From the NCBI RefSeq assembly GCF_025149945.1, contig NZ_JALXVH010000034.1:1-27889 (forward strand): 27,889 nt of DNA, in the 5' to 3' direction. The first letter of the stretch is position 1, and every line of letters starts with the position of its first letter. Below, piece after piece: positions 23,075 through 27,889 of the stretch. The translations under genes were made by a program, and so were the position numbers. The notes beneath the pieces were generated by a model. That model did no database searches. It saw nothing but the letters and a program-made list of their open reading frames with translations, and was not told the DNA's origin. The stretch is from Kocuria sp. p3-SID1428 (lineage in GTDB: Bacteria; Actinomycetota; Actinomycetes; Actinomycetales; Micrococcaceae).

Positions 23075-24157
23075 GTGACCTACATTCAGGCCGAGACCGA
23101 TCCGCAACGAGGGGATCGCCCGTCCGCAGCTCAGTATCAGCATCCGTGGGGCGAGCCTCGCGCAGCCGGGGGAACCCGGGTGATGCCCTTGACTCGCAGC
23201 ACCGCCCGGACCGCGATGCAGGCACCCGCGCAGCCGGCACCGCTGCAGCGCCAGCAGGCCTGGGCCACGCAGCGCATCGACGACCGCCCCGACTACCCCG
23301 GCCAGGCCGCCTACCAGTACGGGGGTGCACGGCCCCCTCAGCGCCAGCGGGATCTCTCGATCGGCTCTGCGCTGGGCCAGCTCGTGCGTGCAGGCCTGCT
23401 CTTCGCCCTGGCGGGAGTGATCTCCTGGGCCGCGCTGCGCACCGTGAGCGGGCAGTGGGTGGATGAGGTCGCACTGCGCCAGGCCGCTGCGCTGAGCGAG
23501 CGCCTCCCCGCCTCGGCCACGAGCCTGCTCGCCTCGACCACGCTGTTCACCTGCGCGGCCGCCGCCGTGATCGCCCTCATCCTGGCCGCCTCCCACCGAC
23601 GCTGGATCCCGCTGGTCATCGCCGTGCTCACTGCGGTGCCGGCCCTGGCCTCGGCCCAGCTGCTCAAGCACGGCCTGCTGGAGAAGACCGCCTACGGCAT
23701 CCAGGAGTCGGCGCAGAACTCCCTTCCCTCAGGCCATACCGCCGCCGCAGCGGCAGCCGCAGCGATCGTCGTCATGGTCGCCCCCGCGCGCCAGCGCAAG
23801 GCGTGGGCGCTGCTGGGCACTGCTGCGGTCACCGCCGCCGGGGTGGGCACCGTGATCAACGGCTGGCACCGGCCCGCTGACGCCGCCGTGGCCGTGCTCC
23901 TGATCGCCGGGTGGTTCGTGCTCGGATCCCTGGTGCTGCGCGCCCTGGTCCCGGCCGAGCCGTGGGTCCCGCAGCGCGGCCTCACGCTGTTCGTCCTGTT
24001 CGTGCTGGCGGCGGCGCTGACGATCCTGGCCATGACGGCTCAGCAGACAATCCCGGCTCCGGGGCTGGCCCTGGCCTTCGGGGCCCTGGGCGTGCTGAGC
24101 CTGTCACTGCTGTCGGCCCACCAGATGGTGCGGGCTATGCGCCCGCGCCGGCGATGA
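23075..24157 (+). CDS. PAP2-superfamily membrane phosphatase
   Basis: A 360-residue PAP2-type protein, the superfamily that removes phosphate from lipid phosphates or polyprenyl diphosphates at the membrane. Residues 1-95 are hydrophilic, Gln/Pro/Arg-rich and probably cytoplasmic and disordered. About six hydrophobic segments follow. Motif 2 is SLPSGH (216-221) and motif 3 is GWHRPADAAVA with His265 and Asp269. Motif 1 is incomplete: Lys198 is present but the usual Arg-Pro is replaced by EKT, so activity is not certain. The GTG at 23075 is preceded by AGGGG about 9 bases away. Its last 23 bases overlap the end of the convergent MBL-fold gene. The substrate could be an isoprenoid diphosphate given the nearby prenyl-chain genes, but that is conjecture. 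Confidence 0.82.
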   Translation: MTYIQAETDPQRGDRPSAAQYQHPWGEPRAAGGTRVMPLTRSTARTAMQAPAQPAPLQRQQAWATQRIDDRPDYPGQAAYQYGGARPPQRQRDLSIGSALGQLVRAGLLFALAGVISWAALRTVSGQWVDEVALRQAAALSERLPASATSLLASTTLFTCAAAAVIALILAASHRRWIPLVIAVLTAVPALASAQLLKHGLLEKTAYGIQESAQNSLPSGHTAAAAAAAAIVVMVAPARQRKAWALLGTAAVTAAGVGTVINGWHRPADAAVAVLLIAGWFVLGSLVLRALVPAEPWVPQRGLTLFVLFVLAAALTILAMTAQQTIPAPGLALAFGALGVLSLSLLSAHQMVRAMRPRRR

Positions 24158-24974
24158 CCGCCAGCCGATCCAGCAGGATCCTGGAGGCGGCCGGCCCGTA
24201 GGGAAGCCGGTACAGGGCCGCAGTCACCGGGCCGTCGGCATCCTGCACCGGGGCCGGAGGCGCGTCCAGACGCTCGATCGCCGCGGCCATGGTCTCGGCC
24301 ATGTCCCGCACGGCGCTGCGCGCGACCGGGGCTCCGTGCCCCGGCACGACCACCGAGTAGCGCTCCAGATCAGCGATCTGCTCCAGCGCCCGCACCCATT
24401 CGTGCGGGTAGGCATCCTCGAAGGCCGGATCCGCGCCCTGCTCCACCACGTCTCCGGCGAACAGGACCTCGTCCACGCCGGCGAAGATGTCGTTGTCCGT
24501 GTGGGCGCGCCCCACCGAGAACACGACCACGTGTCGGTCGCCCAGATCGATTCGGCTCAGCGCTGGGCGCAGCCCGGTGCCCGGCAGGTGCCGCTGGGGC
24601 ACCACGATCCGGGTCCCCAGGCCCTTGCCCTCGCCCATCTCCGGCTCGAGCACCCCCACGAAGGAGCGCTGGTAGTCGCCGTGGCTGCCGATGGCGGCTG
24701 CGGCATCGCGGTGCGACCAGAACTCGGTGACCCCGGCGCGCTCGAAGACGGCGTTGCCCATGTAGTGGTCGTAGTGGGCATGGGTGTTCAGCACCACGAG
24801 CGGCAGGTCCGTCACCGTGCGCACGACCTCGAGGATCTCGCGACCCTGCCGCGGTCCGGCGCCGGTGTCGATCACGAGCGCGCGCGCGGAGCCCACGACC
24901 AGGCCTGAGTTCAGGCGCCAGTTATCCGTGGTGATGACGTGGATGTCGTCGCCGACTTCGCTGATGGAGCTCAC
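24135..24974 (-). CDS. MBL-fold metallo-hydrolase
   Basis: A 279-residue metallo-beta-lactamase-fold protein. The first metal motif is THAHYDH (His65, His67, Asp69, His70). GRAHTDND (His158), FAGD (Asp174) and PGHG (His213) give the remaining ligands, so the binuclear site looks complete. There is no signal peptide, so it acts in the cytoplasm. The fold covers thioesterases, lactonases and nucleases as well as beta-lactamases; nothing here points to antibiotic hydrolysis, and the substrate is unknown. The GTG at 24974 lies 6 bases after TACGCT, suggesting a leaderless mRNA. It is divergent from gluQ across 47 bp and overlaps the convergent PAP2 gene by 23 bases at its end. Confidence 0.87.
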   Translation of the reverse strand: MSSISEVGDDIHVITTDNWRLNSGLVVGSARALVIDTGAGPRQGREILEVVRTVTDLPLVVLNTHAHYDHYMGNAVFERAGVTEFWSHRDAAAAIGSHGDYQRSFVGVLEPEMGEGKGLGTRIVVPQRHLPGTGLRPALSRIDLGDRHVVVFSVGRAHTDNDIFAGVDEVLFAGDVVEQGADPAFEDAYPHEWVRALEQIADLERYSVVVPGHGAPVARSAVRDMAETMAAAIERLDAPPAPVQDADGPVTAALYRLPYGPAASRILLDRLAVIAGAGA

Positions 24975-24980
24975 CGTGCC

Positions 24981-24986
24981 AGCGTA
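24981..24986 (-). promoter_or_regulatory. -10 hexamer for the MBL-fold gene, probably leaderless
   Basis: TACGCT on the minus strand ends 6 bases before the GTG at 24974. It shares a 47-bp divergent region with the gluQ hexamer. Confidence 0.5.
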
Positions 24987-25008
24987 CGGTGCCGCGCCGC
25001 CGGTGGCC

Positions 25009-25014
25009 TACGGT
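25009..25014 (+). promoter_or_regulatory. -10 hexamer for gluQ, probably leaderless
   Basis: TACGGT ends 7 bases before the gluQ ATG at 25022. Confidence 0.5.
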
Positions 25015-25021
25015 GGTGGCC

Positions 25022-25948
25022 ATGCTGAGCAGCGGATCCGGACGCTATGCGCCCTCCCCCTCCGGGGACCTCCACCTGGGCAACCTGCGCACCGCCGTGC
25101 TGGCCTGGGCCTTCGCTCGCGCCGACGGCCGCGGGTTCGCGCTGCGCCTCGAGGACCTCGACCGAGTCCAGCAGGGCGCGGCCCAGCGCCAGCTCGAGGA
25201 TCTGGCGGCGATCGGGCTGGGCTGGCAGGAGCCGGTGCTGGTGCAGTCGCAGCGGATCCCGGCGCATCTGCAGGCCGTCGAGCGGCTGAGGGAGCACGGC
25301 CTGGTCTACGAGTGCTTCTGCACGCGCCGCGAGATCCGTGAGGAGATCGAGTCCTCCGGCGGCGCGCCCCACGGGGCGCCGGGGGCCTATCCGGGCACCT
25401 GCCGCGACCTGACGCCCGCCCAGCGCGAGGTCCGCCGCGCAGAGCGTCCTGCGGCTCTGCGGCTGCGTGCGCAGACGGAATCCGCGACCGTCCACGACCG
25501 CCTGCTGGGCGAGTTCACCGCCGCGGTCGACGACTTCGTGCTCGTACGCAATGACGGACGCCCCGCCTACAACCTCGCAGTGGTCGTCGACGACGCCCAC
25601 CAGGGGGTCGATCAGGTGGTGCGCGGCGATGATCTGCTGTCGTCCGCGCCGCGGCAGGCGCATCTTGCGCAGCTTCTCGGACTGCCCGAGCCGCAGTGGG
25701 TCCATGTCCCGCTCGTGCTCAACAGGAACGGCCAGCGCCTGGCCAAGCGCGATGGCGCCGTGAGCCTGGGCGAGCTGGCCGCAACGGGCGTGAGCACGAG
25801 CGAGGCGATGGGCTGGATCGGAGCCTCCCTGGGCCTCGGCGACGGCATCCGCACGGCCTCGGACGTGCTCGAGCGGTTCGACGAGGTGCGCCTGGACCGA
25901 GGCCCGTGGATCCTGGAGCCTCCGCGCCAGCAGCCCGCCACCGACTGA
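25022..25948 (+). CDS. gluQ: Glutamyl-Q tRNA(Asp) synthetase
   Basis: A 308-residue truncated glutamyl-tRNA synthetase paralogue that activates glutamate and attaches it to the queuosine base of tRNA(Asp). The class I signature is GRYAPSPSGDLHLGN with HLGN at 18-21. LRLEDLDR follows at 41-48. Zinc ligands are Cys98, Cys100, Tyr123 and Cys127. The KMSKS equivalent is RLAKRDG (239-245). The anticodon-binding half of GluRS is absent, as expected for this family, and the length is typical. I chose the ATG at 25022 for its fit to the family N-terminus and the TACGGT hexamer 7 bases upstream. Its presence implies that this organism makes or salvages queuosine. It is followed by a 337-bp gap before putP. 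Confidence 0.94.
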   Translation: MLSSGSGRYAPSPSGDLHLGNLRTAVLAWAFARADGRGFALRLEDLDRVQQGAAQRQLEDLAAIGLGWQEPVLVQSQRIPAHLQAVERLREHGLVYECFCTRREIREEIESSGGAPHGAPGAYPGTCRDLTPAQREVRRAERPAALRLRAQTESATVHDRLLGEFTAAVDDFVLVRNDGRPAYNLAVVVDDAHQGVDQVVRGDDLLSSAPRQAHLAQLLGLPEPQWVHVPLVLNRNGQRLAKRDGAVSLGELAATGVSTSEAMGWIGASLGLGDGIRTASDVLERFDEVRLDRGPWILEPPRQQPATD

Positions 25949-26111
25949 GCACTCCCGCAAGACGGCCTGGAAGCAACCTGTCAAGTCTTGCATCGCCCCA
26001 GGTCAGAGCGCATTATCGCCGTCATATCACGGGCCGTCGCGAGACCCTCGCGTATTCTGTGCTTCGTTTTGCCTGCGTGTGGTCGCCGTCTCACGGCACC
26101 CGCCGCGGCCT

Positions 26112-26134
26112 GGACTGCGCTTCACCCGCAGTCC
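26112..26134 (+). other. Hairpin in the putP leader
   Basis: GGACTGCG and CGCAGTCC form a perfect 8-bp stem with a 7-base loop. It could be an attenuator or a partial terminator for gluQ. No T-run follows. Confidence 0.4.
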
Positions 26135-26152
26135 GCTGCGCACCACCGCGAT

Positions 26153-26186
26153 CACGCGCGGGCTGCTGGCACGCGCGGGCTGCTGG
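26153..26186 (+). repeat. Perfect 17-bp tandem duplication in the putP leader
   Basis: The 17-base unit CACGCGCGGGCTGCTGG occurs twice back to back without any mismatch (26153-26169 and 26170-26186). It is noncoding as far as can be seen. Confidence 0.85.
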
Positions 26187-26247
26187 TCGGCCCCGCGCGA
26201 CCGCAGACCCCCGCACTTCCCTATTCGGAAACGCGCCGAGGACAGCG

Positions 26248-26289
26248 ATGGACGCCCCATCGGCACCGAGGCGGAGAGGAATCCCATGA
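26248..26289 (+). CDS. Possible 13-codon leader ORF overlapping the putP start
   Basis: An ATG with AGGA 5 bases upstream opens a 13-codon frame (MDAPSAPRRRGIP) whose TGA overlaps the putP ATG (ATGA). Three consecutive Arg codons, AGG CGG AGA, include two that are rare in GC-rich Actinobacteria and lie exactly on the putP ribosome site. Translation of this frame would affect access to that site. It is too short for coding statistics, so it could be chance. Confidence 0.3.
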   Translation: MDAPSAPRRRGIP

Positions 26290-27889
26290 TCGAAGCAGGA
26301 TCCGGCTTCTGGTGGATGATGGCCGCCATCGCCCTGTACTTCCTGGCGATGATCGGCATCGGCATCTGGGCCTCCACCCGGACCAAGAACAAGGACGACT
26401 ACATGATCGGGGGGCGAGACCTGCCCGCACCGGTCGCAGCGCTGTCCGCAGGCGCCTCGGACATGTCTGGCTGGCTGCTGATGGGCCTTCCCGGAGCCCT
26501 CTACCTGGGCGGAATGGTCCAGGCGTGGATCGCGATCGGACTGACCCTGGGCGCCTGGGCGAACTGGAAGCTCGTGGCCCCGCGGCTGCGCCTGTTCACC
26601 GAGCAGTACGGCAATGCCATCACCCTGCCGTCGTACTTCGGCAATCGCCTGGTCCACGGCGGCCGCACGCTGCGCGTGGTCTCCGGATTGGTCATCCTCA
26701 TCTTCTTCACGTTCTACATCTCCTCCGGCATGGTGGCCGGCGGCAACTTCGCCGCAGCGGCTTTCGGCACGGCGCTGGAGCAGAACATGGGCTGGTCGAC
26801 CTCCGAGACCTACCTCATCGGCATGCTGGTGATCGCCGGCATCACCATCTTCTACACGCTGATCGGCGGCTTCCTGGGCGCCAGCTTCACCGACTTCTTC
26901 CAGGGCACCCTGGTGTTCCTGGCGCTGCTGGCCGTTCCGGTCGTGACCATGATCATCGCCGGCGGACCCGCGACCATCGTCGACCGCGTCTCGGACGTGC
27001 AGCCCAATGCCTGGGATCTGTTCGACATCTCGGCCGCCGGCGGCTTCATCGGCGTGTTCTCCCTGTTCGCCTGGTTCCTGGGCTACTTCGGGCAGCCGCA
27101 CATCCTGGTTCGCTTCATGGCGCTGCGCAGCCATCACGAGGCCGTGGTGGGTCGGCGCTGGAACATCATCTGGATGGCGCTGTGCGTGATCGGGGCGATC
27201 CTCACCGCGCTGTTCGCCCTGCCCCTGGTGCAGAACGGACGGGTCGCCCTGACCAACTCGGAGACCGCCGAGACCGTGTTCCTGGACGCCGCGATCGGCC
27301 TGTTCCCCGCCTTCATCGCCGGTCTGGTGCTGGCTGCGGTGCTCGCGGCCATCATGTCCACGCTGTCCTCGCAGCTGGTGGTCACCGCCTCCGCCTTCGT
27401 GGAGGATCTCATGCTGCTGATCCGCCGCCGTCCGCTGGAGCAGAAGACCTCCCTGTGGATCTCCCGCGCCGCGGTGCTCGTCGTGGCGATCATCGCCGCG
27501 CTCATGGCACTGGATCCCTCCGAGTCCATCCTGGCGCTCGTCGGCTTCGCCTGGGCCGGCTTCGGCGCCGCGTTCGGTCCGATCGTGCTGCTGTCGCTGT
27601 ACTGGAAGAAGCTCACCGGCATCGGTGCCACGGCAGCCATGGTCGTCGGCGCGGCCGTCGTGCTGATCTGGCCGCAGACCCCCTGGTCCGCTCTCTACGA
27701 GATCATCCCGGGCTTCGTGGCCGGTCTGATCGTGGCCGTGGTGGTCTCGCTGATCACCTACCGGGACGAGCCGGGCGTCGATGAGCACTTCGATGCCGCC
27801 GTGGCCCGCTCCCGCGAGGGCCTGCCGGAGGGCGACTCCGAACTGGCCGAGCCGGCTCCGGCCGGCCGGCCCTCGGCGCAGACCGCCGA
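26286..27889 (+). CDS. putP: Sodium/proline symporter PutP (3' end cut by window)
   Basis: A solute:sodium symporter, visible for 534 codons without a stop up to the window end. About 13 hydrophobic segments are present. SAGASDMSGWLLMGLPGA (54-71) in helix 2 is the PutP Na+/proline-site signature. YFGQPHILVRFMALRS and MSTLSSQLVVTASAFVEDL further on are also typical. The last ~40 visible residues are hydrophilic and acidic/Pro-rich, so the stop should be close. The ATG at 26286 has GGAGAGGA 5 bases upstream. Proline import for osmoprotection or as carbon source is the expected role; no putA is visible here. The family is certain and proline specificity likely. Confidence 0.93.
   Translation, partial: MIEAGSGFWWMMAAIALYFLAMIGIGIWASTRTKNKDDYMIGGRDLPAPVAALSAGASDMSGWLLMGLPGALYLGGMVQAWIAIGLTLGAWANWKLVAPRLRLFTEQYGNAITLPSYFGNRLVHGGRTLRVVSGLVILIFFTFYISSGMVAGGNFAAAAFGTALEQNMGWSTSETYLIGMLVIAGITIFYTLIGGFLGASFTDFFQGTLVFLALLAVPVVTMIIAGGPATIVDRVSDVQPNAWDLFDISAAGGFIGVFSLFAWFLGYFGQPHILVRFMALRSHHEAVVGRRWNIIWMALCVIGAILTALFALPLVQNGRVALTNSETAETVFLDAAIGLFPAFIAGLVLAAVLAAIMSTLSSQLVVTASAFVEDLMLLIRRRPLEQKTSLWISRAAVLVVAIIAALMALDPSESILALVGFAWAGFGAAFGPIVLLSLYWKKLTGIGATAAMVVGAAVVLIWPQTPWSALYEIIPGFVAGLIVAVVVSLITYRDEPGVDEHFDAAVARSREGLPEGDSELAEPAPAGRPSAQTA

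Larger units (their letters stand above)
25949..26285 (+). other. 337-bp leader/intergenic region before putP
   Basis: This gap holds several structures. A weak promoter candidate, TTGCAT (25988-25993) and CATTAT (26011-26016) 17 bp apart, would give a leader of about 260 bases. A hairpin lies at 26112-26134, a perfect 17-bp tandem duplication at 26153-26186, and a short ORF at 26248-26289. The putP ribosome site GGAGAGGA lies at the end. The long leader contrasts with the leaderless genes around it. No known riboswitch class is recognised. Confidence 0.5.

Noticed and set aside
24135..24974. MBL-fold protein as an antibiotic-resistance beta-lactamase
   Set aside because: The metal motif is shared by the whole fold; there is no signal peptide and no class-specific feature of a metallo-beta-lactamase.
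25988..27784. Open frame of about 600 codons on the plus strand overlapping putP
   Set aside because: It is a shifted reading of putP; the correct frame from 26286 gives the PutP signature and a clear series of membrane segments.

Overview
This is a strongly GC-rich chromosomal stretch from an actinobacterium, most likely of the order Micrococcales (Micrococcaceae-like). The pointers are the gene content (menaquinone genes, a menG-menJ-polyprenyl synthase cassette, a Fur-catalase pair, a sigma/anti-sigma fusion, an NSS transporter with a MetS-like subunit), frequent GTG starts and many genes that look leaderless. The genus cannot be fixed from sequence reading alone. No rRNA, tRNA, CRISPR array, transposase or phage gene was seen. 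It reads as core chromosome with a few odd loci.

Layout. Positions 1-3.6 kb hold, on the minus strand, an HtpX-type membrane protease and a very large ECF sigma factor fused to a zinc-finger anti-sigma domain, a membrane segment and a long repetitive acidic/Pro/Thr tail ending in a Trp cluster. At 3.9-6.2 kb a Fur-family regulator with an operator over its own promoter precedes a monofunctional catalase and a strong hairpin. At 6.2-9.2 kb two divergent genes share a 62-bp promoter region: a YezG(DUF600)-like/SseB-like fusion and a DUF6882-like protein with a repetitive charged tail. rarD follows with a 4-base overlap. At 10.3-12.2 kb an NSS-family transporter is followed by an overlapping 36-residue MetS-like subunit, convergent with rarD across a perfect 24-bp hairpin.

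From 12.2 to 22.9 kb lies the menaquinone region: a minus-strand operon menG-menJ-like reductase-polyprenyl diphosphate synthase, a divergent menF, a decayed MFS transporter with an AT-rich palindrome in front, menD, a PhoX-type phosphatase, and menC. MenF, MenD and MenC act early, from chorismate to o-succinylbenzoate. The prenyl synthase makes the side chain, MenG methylates the ring, and the reductase probably saturates an isoprene unit. menA, menB, menE and menH are not in the window. From 23 kb to the end come a PAP2 phosphatase overlapping tail-to-tail with an MBL-fold hydrolase, gluQ for the tRNA(Asp) queuosine modification, and a putP-type Na+/proline symporter cut by the window end, with a structured leader and a possible 13-codon upstream ORF.

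Several genes carry a TAnnnT-type -10 hexamer 6-8 bases before the start codon, as expected for leaderless mRNAs, common in Actinobacteria. The most unusual loci are the receptor-like sigma factor, the YezG-SseB/DUF6882 divergent pair, the transporter pseudogene with its retained palindrome, and the putP leader.
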